Below are positions 1-5,129 of a stretch of 47,449 bases of DNA, one piece after another. Below the pieces are notes generated by a model. It did no database searches. It saw only the letters and a list, made by a program, of their open reading frames with translations, and had not been told where the DNA came from. The stretch is from the IMG/VR virus record IMGVR_UViG_3300025407_000044, positions 1 through 47,449 of that record; one strand, 5' to 3'. This stretch comes from a virus. How positions within the stretch are numbered: position 1 is the stretch's first letter; each line of letters begins with the position of its first letter. Position numbers and translations under genes: made by a program.

Positions 1-62
1 GCTGACAGCGTTTCTTTTTGGCGGGTGGCTAGGACATACGCCTTATATTCTTCTAGGTTCAC
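1..62 (-). CDS. Partial small unknown protein (5' end only)
   Basis: A minus-strand reading frame opens with GTG at 62-60 and runs off the left edge, giving MNLEEYKAYVLATRQKETLS and onward. A GAAGG ribosome-binding site lies 8 nt upstream and promoter 92-115 lies just ahead, so the start is well supported. The N-terminus loosely recalls MazG-like nucleotide pyrophosphohydrolases, but about 20 residues are too few to assign a family. Confidence 0.55.
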   Translation of the reverse strand, partial: MNLEEYKAYVLATRQKETLS

Positions 63-91
63 TTTGTGACCTTCTTTCTCTTGATACCCCT

Positions 92-115
92 AGTATAACA
101 GAACGTACTGACATT
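92..115 (-). promoter_or_regulatory. Leftward promoter A (TGTCAG element + extended -10)
   Basis: Reading leftward, AATGTCAG is followed after exactly 10 nt by TATACT, with TG one base before the hexamer (TGTTATACT). The same arrangement occurs at 985-1008, 1789-1812 and 2603-2626. It fires toward the partial gene at the window edge. No good -35 hexamer is visible at 17 bp. Confidence 0.65.
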
Positions 116-185
116 ATTCTACTTACCCACGAGTAATTTCATATTGTGAGACGCTCAAATAATGTGATAAAAATCATACCGTAAA

Positions 186-214
186 CGACACGCCCGAGTG
201 CGGGTCGGCCCGCA
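186..214. repeat. GC-rich hairpin repeat, copy 1
   Basis: The GC-rich block CGACACGCCCGAG..CGGGTCGGCC stands out in AT-rich DNA and is repeated nearly identically at 1883-1905. In this copy TGCGGG-TCGG-CCCGCA (199-214) forms a 6-bp hairpin with a tetraloop. Both copies lie between the end of a leftward operon and the next TGTCAG promoter, so a transcription-termination or regulatory role is likely. Confidence 0.55.
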
Positions 215-252
215 TCTGATAGTTGAACTTTCAATTATTTATTATGGATCAT

Positions 253-273
253 GAGCAGTTTTAATTCTTGCTC
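253..273 (-). repeat. GAGCA/TGCTC hairpin repeat, copy 1
   Basis: GAGCA and TGCTC flank an 11-nt loop just downstream of the leftward gene 467-285. A near-identical copy lies at 739-759 after gene 947-786. No clear T tract follows on the leftward strand, so it may be an RNA 3'-end stabiliser or weak terminator. Confidence 0.5.
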
Positions 274-284
274 AGGAATTTTAT

Positions 285-467
285 TTAATTGTGATTTACA
301 GTTTTAAAACATTCGTCCCAGAATCTATCTGAGTCAAATCTTTCGTTATCTTCTGCAAACATTTCTGCGAAATCATTTACCAAATCCTCAAATACTTCCA
401 AACGCATTTCAGAACCATAAGAGTTTAGAATTTCTGCAGTTGCTACGTAGTCTTTACGTGTCATCAT
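285..467 (-). CDS. Small unknown protein, MTRKDY family (paralogue 1)
   Basis: This 60-residue acidic protein starts MMTRKDYVATAEILNSY and ends with an FDSDRFWDECF-type motif. It is clearly paralogous to the 64-residue product of 2133-1939 (MMTRKDYVSIAKILNSY ... FDENKFWDACF). Small MTRKDY-type proteins are recurrent unknowns in actinobacteriophage early regions as far as I recall. A GGAGAG Shine-Dalgarno sequence lies about 10 nt before the first ATG. It has its own extended -10 promoter at 524-529, overlapping the stop of the upstream gene. Function is unknown. Confidence 0.75.
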   Translation of the reverse strand: MMTRKDYVATAEILNSYGSEMRLEVFEDLVNDFAEMFAEDNERFDSDRFWDECFKTVNHN

Positions 468-492
468 TTTTGATTTACTCTCCTTTTATTAG

Positions 493-520
493 TAGGGCGG
501 GACTACTAGAGCCCCGCCTA
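493..520 (-). promoter_or_regulatory. 5'-leader hairpin built from GGCGGG arms
   Basis: TAGGGCGGG and CCCCGCCTA form an imperfect GC-rich stem with one bulge. Measured from promoter 524-552, transcription would begin near 517, so this stem-loop would lie at the extreme 5' end of the mRNA for gene 467-285, just before its ribosome-binding site. A role as a terminator for the upstream operon is an alternative. Confidence 0.5.
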
Positions 521-523
521 AAA

Positions 524-552
524 ATTATAGCATTACTTTGAGGTTTTTACCA
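524..552 (-). promoter_or_regulatory. Leftward extended -10 promoter
   Basis: On the minus strand TAATGCTATAAT contains a perfect extended -10 (TGC TATAAT, hexamer 529-524) overlapping the TAA stop of gene 703-533. The -35 position at 17 bp reads TGGTAA, a weak match. It lacks the TGTCAG element of the neighbouring promoters. Confidence 0.55.
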
Positions 553-703
553 TAGCGAAACGATATGAACCATTTGCAAGAACCAAACCTACACGAGTTA
601 GCTTTGAGTTAATTGGTGTGAAATCACGGATTCGTCCTGTGACACCTGTCTTGCTAGTTGTGAACAAATCTCCGATTTGATATGTGTATCCGTTGAGTGA
701 CAT
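533..703 (-). CDS. Small SH3-like unknown protein (paralogue of 786-947)
   Basis: This 56-residue protein begins MSLNGYTYQIGDLFTTSKTG. The YQxGDLFTT..K..VTGxI core is shared with the neighbouring 53-residue protein (MTVANKTYQVGDLFTTQKSK), so the pair arose by tandem duplication. The pattern of short strands around YQxGDLF suggests a small beta-barrel, but that is inference. Its Shine-Dalgarno AAAGGA lies 7 nt upstream, in an A-rich leader resembling that of its twin. Function is unknown. Confidence 0.75.
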   Translation of the reverse strand: MSLNGYTYQIGDLFTTSKTGVTGRIRDFTPINSKLTRVGLVLANGSYRFAMVKTSK

Positions 704-738
704 TAGTTTTCCTTTTCTTTTTTTCTTGTTGGGTTGTT

Positions 739-759
739 GAGCAGTTTTACAACTTGCTC
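739..759 (-). repeat. GAGCA/TGCTC hairpin repeat, copy 2
   Basis: This is the second copy of the 21-nt hairpin at 253-273, with only the loop centre differing. It lies 3' of gene 947-786. A second small hairpin (TAGGG-TATTT-CCCTA, 768-782) sits directly after that gene's stop codon. Confidence 0.5.
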
Positions 760-785
760 AGGTTGTCTAGGGTATTTCCCTAAAC

Positions 786-947
786 TTAGAAAGTAACGGT
801 TGTGAAGCGTTCCTCGCCATTGACATCAAGAAGAACAAGAGTCGTGTTAGCGTCCTTTGGCTCTATTGCCTTGATTACGCCTGTGACCTTTGACTTCTGA
901 GTGGTGAACAAATCGCCTACCTGATAAGTCTTGTTTGCTACTGTCAT
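786..947 (-). CDS. Small SH3-like unknown protein (paralogue of 533-703)
   Basis: This 53-residue protein starts MTVANKTYQVGDLFTTQKSK and ends VNGEERFTTVTF. It shares the YQxGDLFTT and VTGxI motifs with the product of 703-533. The Shine-Dalgarno sequence AAAAGGAAAAG precedes the ATG. It is the first gene after the TGTCAG promoter at 985-1008, so it is probably expressed early with the other small left-arm genes. Function is unknown. Confidence 0.75.
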   Translation of the reverse strand: MTVANKTYQVGDLFTTQKSKVTGVIKAIEPKDANTTLVLLDVNGEERFTTVTF

Positions 948-984
948 GTTTCTTTTCCTTTTCTTGTTAGTTGGTTATGTCCCT

Positions 985-1008
985 AGTATAGCACTAGGGT
1001 CTGACATT
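985..1008 (-). promoter_or_regulatory. Leftward promoter B (TGTCAG element + extended -10)
   Basis: AATGTCAG, a 10-nt spacer and TGC-TATACT lie immediately after the stop of gene 1200-1012 and upstream of gene 947-786. CCCTAGT and ACTAGGG around the -10 form an inverted repeat, which could also be an operator. Confidence 0.65.
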
Positions 1009-1011
1009 GGT

Positions 1012-1200
1012 TTATGGGTGATAAACCAAAACTGTGCCTTTGCGGGCTACTTTGAGCCTTTGGTGTCTCATGCCCTTAAATGGATTAGCTGCATGAGTCT
1101 TTGATAGTTTAATTGTATGGACATGATAAACCCGTGCTTGGGCGGGACTTGTGATAATCAGGAGAAGAATTACCACTAGAGCGAATAGCATTTTTTTCAT
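1012..1200 (-). CDS. Small secreted protein
   Basis: This 62-residue product has a Lys-Lys N-terminus, a hydrophobic core (LFALVVILLLIITS) and a SPAQA|RV signal-peptidase I-like site. The mature basic peptide is about 40 residues and has no recognisable domain. I chose the ATG at 1200 (MKKMLF) over one at 1218 because its stop-start overlap (TAATG) with the upstream gene and an internal GGAAG site favour it. It is the last gene of a three-gene coupled set. It might act in the envelope, for instance in superinfection exclusion, but this is speculation. Confidence 0.65.
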   Translation of the reverse strand: MKKMLFALVVILLLIITSPAQARVYHVHTIKLSKTHAANPFKGMRHQRLKVARKGTVLVYHP

Positions 1201-1286
1201 TAGTCTAAGTGCTTCCATTTCTTATTGTTTAGGTAATTATACACGAAGGCGCTGACAAGCAGTGCTAGCATTATGAGAGTTTTCAT
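1200..1286 (-). CDS. Tiny membrane peptide (28 aa)
   Basis: An ATG at 1286 overlaps the stop of the upstream gene (TAATG), and the TAA at 1202-1200 overlaps the ATG of the downstream gene in the same way. The product, MKTLIMLALLVSAFVYNYLN plus eight polar residues, is a single predicted membrane helix with a basic tail. The double overlap argues that this short frame is translated by coupling. Function is unknown. Confidence 0.55.
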   Translation of the reverse strand: MKTLIMLALLVSAFVYNYLNNKKWKHLD

Positions 1287-1477
1287 TAGATACACTCCAC
1301 ACAGTAGCACTTAGGATTTACAGCGAATAACCATTTAATGATAATCGCACGATATAAGTTAGATAAACCATAAGCAGATTTTACTCCGCCATTATTGTAT
1401 TCATGAATAATACGATTTTCTAATGCACCCGAAAGTCCGAGTTCAGCGAATATGTTTATTGTTTCTAGTGTAGTCAT
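1286..1477 (-). CDS. Small unknown protein with C-terminal cysteines
   Basis: This 63-residue product starts MTTLETINIFAELGLSGALE and ends NPKCYCVECI. The ATG at 1477 is preferred over a GTG at 1486 because AAAGGTGG is then 5 nt upstream. The terminal CYCVEC cluster could bind metal. Its stop overlaps the next start (TAATG). A -35/-10 promoter lies at 1512-1540. No family was recognised. Confidence 0.65.
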   Translation of the reverse strand: MTTLETINIFAELGLSGALENRIIHEYNNGGVKSAYGLSNLYRAIIIKWLFAVNPKCYCVECI

Positions 1478-1511
1478 TTTGACCACCTTTCTTTAGTTTC
1501 TAATACTGAGT

Positions 1512-1540
1512 ATTCTAGCAGGTTGTTTGGGAAAAATCAA
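1512..1540 (-). promoter_or_regulatory. Leftward promoter with -35 and extended -10
   Basis: TTGATT (1540-1535), a 17-nt spacer and TAGAAT (1517-1512) preceded by TGC are a good sigma-70-type match. A 5-bp hairpin GACAC/GTGTC at 1544-1559 followed by a T-rich run lies directly upstream and may end the transcript of gene 1758-1573. It serves the three coupled genes 1477-1012. Confidence 0.6.
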
Positions 1541-1572
1541 GGTGACACGCCGTTGTGTCTGTGTGTTTTATA

Positions 1573-1758
1573 TCACACTGAGAATTTGTGTAAATCACCA
1601 CAATTCGGGCAACCATACTCAATTTCATCACCTTCATTAAACTCTTGGTCTACATTGACATAAACGCCACAAGTTGTGCATTTATCCCATTCCATATAAA
1701 ACTCGTTTGGACAATTTTCGTGGCTTGTGCAACCACCCTTGATAATTAGTGAATTCAT
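1573..1758 (-). CDS. Small zinc-ribbon protein
   Basis: This 61-residue acidic protein carries two zinc-knuckle pairs, CTTC and CPNC, separated by about 20 residues, with additional cysteines in the N-terminal third. This is the spacing of a rubredoxin-like zinc ribbon. The gene is the first after promoter 1789-1812, with AAAGGAAT before the ATG. Such ribbons may bind nucleic acid or host polymerase, but nothing here shows a target. Confidence 0.7.
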   Translation of the reverse strand: MNSLIIKGGCTSHENCPNEFYMEWDKCTTCGVYVNVDQEFNEGDEIEYGCPNCGDLHKFSV

Positions 1759-1788
1759 TTGGAATTCCTTTCTTTTGTTTATACGAGT

Positions 1789-1812
1789 ATTATAGCAGGG
1801 GGGTCTGACATT
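1789..1812 (-). promoter_or_regulatory. Leftward promoter C (TGTCAG element + extended -10)
   Basis: AATGTCAG, 10 nt, then TGC-TATAAT, a perfect extended -10. The upstream 100 bp (to 1905) resembles the region upstream of promoters 92-115 and 2603-2626. Confidence 0.7.
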
Positions 1813-1882
1813 ACCCGCCAGTATATGTGTACAAATCGGACACGTAAAAAAACTATTTTTGTGAGCTTCGTCACACAGTATG

Positions 1883-1905
1883 CGACACGCCCGAGCGGGT
1901 CGGCC
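1883..1905. repeat. GC-rich hairpin repeat, copy 2
   Basis: This copy, CGACACGCCCGAGCGGGTCGGCC, differs from that at 186-210 only by two missing bases. A further GGTCGGCCC follows near 1918-1926. It sits 3' of gene 2133-1939 and upstream of promoter 1789-1812. Confidence 0.55.
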
Positions 1906-1938
1906 TTGGATCGGTGGGTCGGCCCAACAGCGGAGAAA

Positions 1939-2133
1939 TTAATCTCCGAAACACGCATCCCAAAATTTATTTTCATCAAAGTTAGGATTATCTTTTGCAA
2001 ACATTTTAATAAAAGGTTGAACCAACGAATCATCAAACTCTGCAACGAATGACGGGCGGGATTCAGAATTATATTCTGTCAAATATGAATTAAGAATCTT
2101 AGCGATAGAAACATAGTCTTTACGAGTCATCAT
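1939..2133 (-). CDS. Small unknown protein, MTRKDY family (paralogue 2)
   Basis: This 64-residue protein starts MMTRKDYVSIAKILNSYLTE and ends NPNFDENKFWDACFGD. It aligns end to end with the product of 467-285, with an insertion of a few residues in the middle. It is the last gene of a four-gene operon from promoter 2603-2631. There is only a weak Shine-Dalgarno sequence, and its start lies 4 nt after the upstream stop, suggesting coupling. Function is unknown. Confidence 0.75.
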   Translation of the reverse strand: MMTRKDYVSIAKILNSYLTEYNSESRPSFVAEFDDSLVQPFIKMFAKDNPNFDENKFWDACFGD

Positions 2134-2137
2134 TTAT

Positions 2138-2239
2138 TTATTTCCAATCTTTAAAAATATCTTCAACAACTGTTAGTTGTTCATCGGTTAAGTGGTCTAG
2201 TTGTATCGCATCAGCGAAACCAAAAATATCTTTTTCCAT
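2138..2239 (-). CDS. Tiny acidic unknown protein (33 aa)
   Basis: The ATG at 2239 starts one nucleotide after the stop of the upstream gene, and the TAA ends just before gene 2133-1939. The product MEKDIFGFADAIQLDHLTDE and 13 further residues is acidic and probably helical. GAGGTG lies 7 nt upstream as ribosome-binding site. No family recognised. The tight operon spacing is the main support. Confidence 0.55.
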   Translation of the reverse strand: MEKDIFGFADAIQLDHLTDEQLTVVEDIFKDWK

Positions 2240-2240
2240 A

Positions 2241-2384
2241 TTACAACACCTCATCAGGGTCAAAGTGTGCAACGGGGATAAAGACATCTTCCATATCCTC
2301 AGAAGCCAATTCATCTAGCATAGATTGGTAATCGTCTGCTAGTTCAGACCAACGGTCATTAGTTTTATCAAATGAGTATGACAT
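2241..2384 (-). CDS. Small acidic unknown protein (47 aa)
   Basis: The product starts MSYSFDKTNDRWSELADDY and ends VAHFDPDEVL and is strongly acidic. The ATG overlaps the stop of the upstream gene (TAATG), with AAAGGTGG upstream. It lies third from the end of the operon from promoter 2603-2631. No family recognised. Confidence 0.65.
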   Translation of the reverse strand: MSYSFDKTNDRWSELADDYQSMLDELASEDMEDVFIPVAHFDPDEVL

Positions 2385-2545
2385 TATTCTGCCACCTTTC
2401 CTGTGCAGTAGATACCTGAATCAGTAGCCATCCATGTAGATAGCGGGCTACCTCGCCAATAGCGGATAGTCTTGCCACACGAGCAGGTTGTAGACTCTTT
2501 AACATTGTAGCCTGATTGGGCTGGGAAGTGTAGTTTCATTTTCAT
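2384..2545 (-). CDS. Small unknown protein with CSCG knuckle (53 aa)
   Basis: The product starts MKMKLHFPAQSGYN and contains one CSCG knuckle plus a later cysteine (GIYCTGK). A half zinc ribbon or dimeric metal site is possible. GAAAGGA lies 7 nt before ATG 2545. It is the first gene downstream of promoter 2603-2631. Function is unknown. Confidence 0.65.
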   Translation of the reverse strand: MKMKLHFPAQSGYNVKESTTCSCGKTIRYWRGSPLSTWMATDSGIYCTGKVAE

Positions 2546-2557
2546 TTAGTTATCCTT

Positions 2558-2803
2558 TCAAGATACTTTCGTTTGATTGGGTTTCTCCCTTTCAATAAGA
2601 TAAATATAACAGAGGGGTCTGACATTTTCAAGTCCAAAATGCATACAATTCGGACATCTTTTAAAAATAGTTTGTGATGTGCGCCACATTTTGGTAGGAC
2701 ACTCCAGACAATTCGGACATTTCGGGCGCACTATTCTGAAAATCGTTTTTGGCTTTCCAATGCGAATCATACATGGAAAATTGGGAATCACATTTTTGTT
2801 CAT
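2558..2803 (-). CDS. Questionable zinc-ribbon ORF overlapping a promoter
   Basis: This 81-codon frame contains two CPNC knuckles about 17 residues apart, as in a zinc ribbon. However it has no ribosome-binding site, diverges head to head from gene 2840, and its 3' part contains promoter 2603-2631. The segment CPNCMHF..ENVRPLCY corresponds in frame to CPICTHI..GNVRPPCY in the DNA upstream of gene 1758-1573. It could be a real gene, or a decayed copy retained only for the promoter. Confidence 0.3.
   Translation of the reverse strand: MNKNVIPNFPCMIRIGKPKTIFRIVRPKCPNCLECPTKMWRTSQTIFKRCPNCMHFGLENVRPLCYIYLIEREKPNQTKVS
2603..2631 (-). promoter_or_regulatory. Leftward promoter D (TGTCAG element + extended -10)
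   Basis: AATGTCAG (2626-2619), 10 nt, then TGT-TATATT. Here a -35-like TTGAAA also lies at 17 bp (2631-2626), overlapping the TGTCAG element. It drives the four small genes 2545-1939. Confidence 0.65.
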
Positions 2804-2804
2804 T

Positions 2805-2833
2805 TTAAAATGTTATTAAAAGTATGGTATGAT
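2805..2833 (+). promoter_or_regulatory. Rightward promoter, leaderless transcript
   Basis: TTAAAA (2805-2810), a 17-nt spacer and TGG-TATGAT (2828-2833). Seven bases downstream is the A of ATG 2840, and no Shine-Dalgarno sequence is present, so the mRNA is probably leaderless. Confidence 0.55.
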
Positions 2834-2839
2834 ACAGTT

Positions 2840-3283
2840 ATGAGATACAATAAAGGAAATTCAGCAACACATAAAAGATGTCCAAAATGCGGGGAGCGTA
2901 AAGAAAGATCAGAATACTGGAATGATGCTTCAAGACCTGATGGAATAACAGCATATTGTAAGCCATGTAAGGCAGAGGTTACAAATATGCATGTTAGTAA
3001 AAATATGGGATATTATAAAAATTCTTGGAAAGCTTATGCTCTTAAAAGAAAATATGATTTAAGCATGGAAGAATTTGAAAACATGCTTAAAAATCAAGAT
3101 TATAAGTGTGATATATGTCACAAAGAGATAAAAAACTATTCTGCTGTAGATCATGATCATAAAACAGGTAAAATTAGAAGCCTTTTATGCAGAAAGTGCA
3201 ATCTTGGTTTAGGTGCTGCAAAAGATAGCGTGGAAATTTTAGAAAATATGGTCAAATACTTGGAGATTCATGAAAACATGTAA
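2840..3283 (+). CDS. Endonuclease VII-like HNH endonuclease 1
   Basis: This 147-residue protein matches the recombination endonuclease VII family (T4 gp49-like), which cleaves branched DNA such as Holliday junctions. Zinc ligands are C90/C93 and C117/C120, and the catalytic core is DHDH (104-107) in VDHDHKTGKIRSLLC. An extra N-terminal knuckle (C14, C17, C40, C43) may add DNA binding. ATG 2840 is preferred over 2810 because the promoter -10 fits a leaderless start there. It overlaps the next gene by 14 nt. In phages such genes serve DNA debranching before packaging or act as free-standing homing endonucleases. Sequence alone cannot decide. Confidence 0.85.
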   Translation: MRYNKGNSATHKRCPKCGERKERSEYWNDASRPDGITAYCKPCKAEVTNMHVSKNMGYYKNSWKAYALKRKYDLSMEEFENMLKNQDYKCDICHKEIKNYSAVDHDHKTGKIRSLLCRKCNLGLGAAKDSVEILENMVKYLEIHENM

Positions 3284-3671
3284 AAATTGCGGGACAATAG
3301 GAGAATCTTCTTTATTTTTAAAAGATAGAAGTAAATGTAGAGAATGTCATAAAAAATATTTAAAAGATCGTAGAGCAAATAACGAAGAATTACGTTTAAA
3401 GGAAAATGAAGATATGACCTGGAGACGTAGATTACGGGAATATGGTGTTACAAAAGAAGAATTTTATGCTATTTTTGAAAAACAGGGCGGTAAGTGTGCA
3501 ATTTGCCTAGATGCCATTACAGATAAGGATTCTATGGATCATTGTCACAATAAAAATAAGGCTAGAGGTATCTTGTGTACTGGATGCAATATTTCTTTAG
3601 GTCAATTTGAAGACAATATAAGTACATTAAAATCTGCTATTGAGTATTTGGAAAAATATGGAAACATGTGA
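3270..3671 (+). CDS. Endonuclease VII-like HNH endonuclease 2
   Basis: This 133-residue protein is a second endonuclease VII family member. It has an N-terminal zinc knuckle (C4, C7 with C23, C26), a core CAIC knuckle, the DHCH catalytic motif and a second knuckle LCTGC. The order matches its upstream neighbour, but sequence identity is moderate. Most residues around the catalytic DHxH are kept, so it should be active. Start ATG 3270 lies inside the end of gene 1 (overlap MKTC versus HENM). Tandem duplicates could form heterodimers, since the family acts as dimers; this is inference. Confidence 0.85.
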   Translation: MKTCKNCGTIGESSLFLKDRSKCRECHKKYLKDRRANNEELRLKENEDMTWRRRLREYGVTKEEFYAIFEKQGGKCAICLDAITDKDSMDHCHNKNKARGILCTGCNISLGQFEDNISTLKSAIEYLEKYGNM

Positions 3672-3792
3672 CAAATGTTGGCGGGAATTCAAAGAGACAA
3701 TTCATACCAATGATGGCATATTTCACTATTGCGGATTACATGCAAAAGAACTGAAAGAATCCCTAGAAGCAGAAAATAAGGATTTTTACTAG
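3658..3792 (+). CDS. Mini zinc-finger protein (44 aa)
   Basis: ATG 3658 lies in the end of endonuclease 2, with the same overlap pattern as between genes 1 and 2. The product METCDKCWREFKET... has CDKC and a later YCGLH, enough for one C2CH-type zinc finger, then an acidic helix. It resembles the N-terminal knuckle of the two nucleases without their catalytic core. It may be a remnant of a third copy or a small partner. Its TAG overlaps the convergent gene's stop by 3 nt. Confidence 0.6.
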   Translation: METCDKCWREFKETIHTNDGIFHYCGLHAKELKESLEAENKDFY

Positions 3793-4580
3793 ATATCTAG
3801 ATCAATATCTGTTATAAAATAAGTTTGGTAGAAATTTTGAGCAATTCTACGAGTCAAAATGTGATAAAAAATTTGGCGGGAGATAGAAAGATCATGAAAA
3901 TCAAAGGTGTCTAGATAATCTAGGGCTATTTGAGCATCATTTTCATTTATAGCATGCTTTCCAGCTAGTGGAGATGATGAAATTTTATCAAAACACTTAT
4001 TTACAATGCTCAAATCACGTAAAATTTTGTCGGGAGTCCAAGAATCTTCTCCTCTATCCTTTTTAACTGGATAAATATGACATGGAGAGATAGAAAATGT
4101 ACCTTTTGTCCAATGTACATCAGGAAATTTAGTGCGAATATAGGATTCTTCTTCTTCAAACCATTCTATGAGTCTCAAAACCTTGGGATTTTCATTTCTG
4201 ATAGCATTTTTCCATCTGGAATCAGCAATATTCTGTTTTCCATTGCGATTTCTAGATTGAGACATATAAGGAAGGCGGGAAATCAGATCAGAAGGAGCTA
4301 TAACCTCTCCATTATAAGACTTTCTCTCTATCTGATAGTTAATTTCATCAATAGCAGATCTTTTAGGACGTTTTTTCTGCAAGATGGTCAATTCTTCATC
4401 TGTAAATCCAAAAAGTAGCTCGGTATGCTTATAATGAGCATTTAGACCATATTGTAGATTATGTAATCCAGATCTAGGAATGATGAAAAAATACTTATCA
4501 GTATAAATGTGATAGGTATCTTCTCCAGGAGTAAGCGTAAATTTTATATCGTGACATGTGTCACTCAGATTGAACATCAT
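3789..4580 (-). CDS. Unknown protein (263 aa)
   Basis: The frame could begin at 4619, but ATG 4580 (MMFNLSDTCHD) is preferred because GAGGATGAAG lies just upstream and the overlap with the previous gene is then short. The protein is mixed charged, with a basic region (KKRPKRS) near residue 70 and a long acidic EEEE helix near 140. There is no signal peptide or membrane segment. It is the last gene of the leftward operon from 7020. No family recognised. Confidence 0.7.
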   Translation of the reverse strand: MMFNLSDTCHDIKFTLTPGEDTYHIYTDKYFFIIPRSGLHNLQYGLNAHYKHTELLFGFTDEELTILQKKRPKRSAIDEINYQIERKSYNGEVIAPSDLISRLPYMSQSRNRNGKQNIADSRWKNAIRNENPKVLRLIEWFEEEESYIRTKFPDVHWTKGTFSISPCHIYPVKKDRGEDSWTPDKILRDLSIVNKCFDKISSSPLAGKHAINENDAQIALDYLDTFDFHDLSISRQIFYHILTRRIAQNFYQTYFITDIDLDI

Positions 4581-4806
4581 TTTCTTCATCCTCAAATATA
4601 AAAGATGGGGCGGGAGCAAGCACAGAACCTTGTTCGTGCAAAGATATCATCTTATCAGTATCAGCACCTAGCTTATCTGCAATCATTACTAGCATATCAT
4701 AGTTACGCTGCTCTTGGATGAATATTGCACCTAGAAGCTCACGGATATTTTCAAATATTGCCTGGAATTCAGCAAGAGACTCCATGCTTTCCCCTAGATT
4801 CCCCAT
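4561..4806 (-). CDS. Unknown helical acidic protein (81 aa)
   Basis: A strong GAGGAG site lies 5 nt before ATG 4806. The product MGNLGESMESLAEFQAIFEN and onward is predicted as two amphipathic helices followed by a Pro/Ala stretch and a very acidic C-terminus (FEDEENDVQSE). It overlaps the next gene by 20 nt. It could be a small DNA-mimic or coiled-coil protein. No family recognised. Confidence 0.7.
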   Translation of the reverse strand: MGNLGESMESLAEFQAIFENIRELLGAIFIQEQRNYDMLVMIADKLGADTDKMISLHEQGSVLAPAPSFIFEDEENDVQSE

Positions 4807-4807
4807 A

Positions 4808-4870
4808 TTATCTCCTCAAATACTCCCATACAAATATAGTACCCAATACTATAAATACATACTTAGCCAT
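4808..4870 (-). CDS. Tiny membrane peptide (20 aa)
   Basis: MAKYVFIVLGTIFVWEYLRR is one hydrophobic helix with basic ends. Its ATG overlaps the stop of gene 5129-4863, a GGGAG site lies about 10 nt upstream, and its last codons contain the GAGGAG site of the next gene. It may be a real micro-protein, or just a frame that couples translation. Not recognised. Confidence 0.4.
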   Translation of the reverse strand: MAKYVFIVLGTIFVWEYLRR

Positions 4871-5129
4871 TGTCTATTATCTCCCTTGTTAAATAATCCC
4901 ACTTATTGGCTTCCATTCCCGCCGAGTTATTGATTACCAGATCTCCATTTTCGGCGGTATAGGTATGAAGCCATTGTATATTGTGGGTAAGCTCTACTTT
5001 TCCTGCAAATATGTGGTCAATCTGACCCTTATCATTACCTTGTTTCACGTGAATCAAAATTTGAAAGGATTGGGGGTCTTCCTCCTCAAACGGCTCAATA
5101 TACGCTCTTTCAATGTGTATCTTTGCCAT
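4863..5129 (-). CDS. Unknown protein (88 aa)
   Basis: Product starts MAKIHIERAYIEPFEEEDPQ. The alternating hydrophobic pattern (FQILIHVKQG, HIFAGKVELTH) suggests a small beta-sandwich or barrel. It starts 20 nt inside the upstream YkgJ-like gene with no clear ribosome-binding site, so coupling is likely. No family recognised. Confidence 0.65.
   Translation of the reverse strand: MAKIHIERAYIEPFEEEDPQSFQILIHVKQGNDKGQIDHIFAGKVELTHNIQWLHTYTAENGDLVINNSAGMEANKWDYLTREIIDNG

Noticed and set aside
1759-2052. Plus-strand ORF across the 1759-1938 intergenic region
   Set aside because: It runs over promoter 1789-1812 and the GC-rich repeat and antisense into gene 2133-1939, with no ribosome-binding site or recognisable product.
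4077-4418. Plus-strand ORF inside the gene 4580-3789
   Set aside because: Antisense shadow of an open coding frame, Ser/Phe-rich, with no ribosome-binding site.
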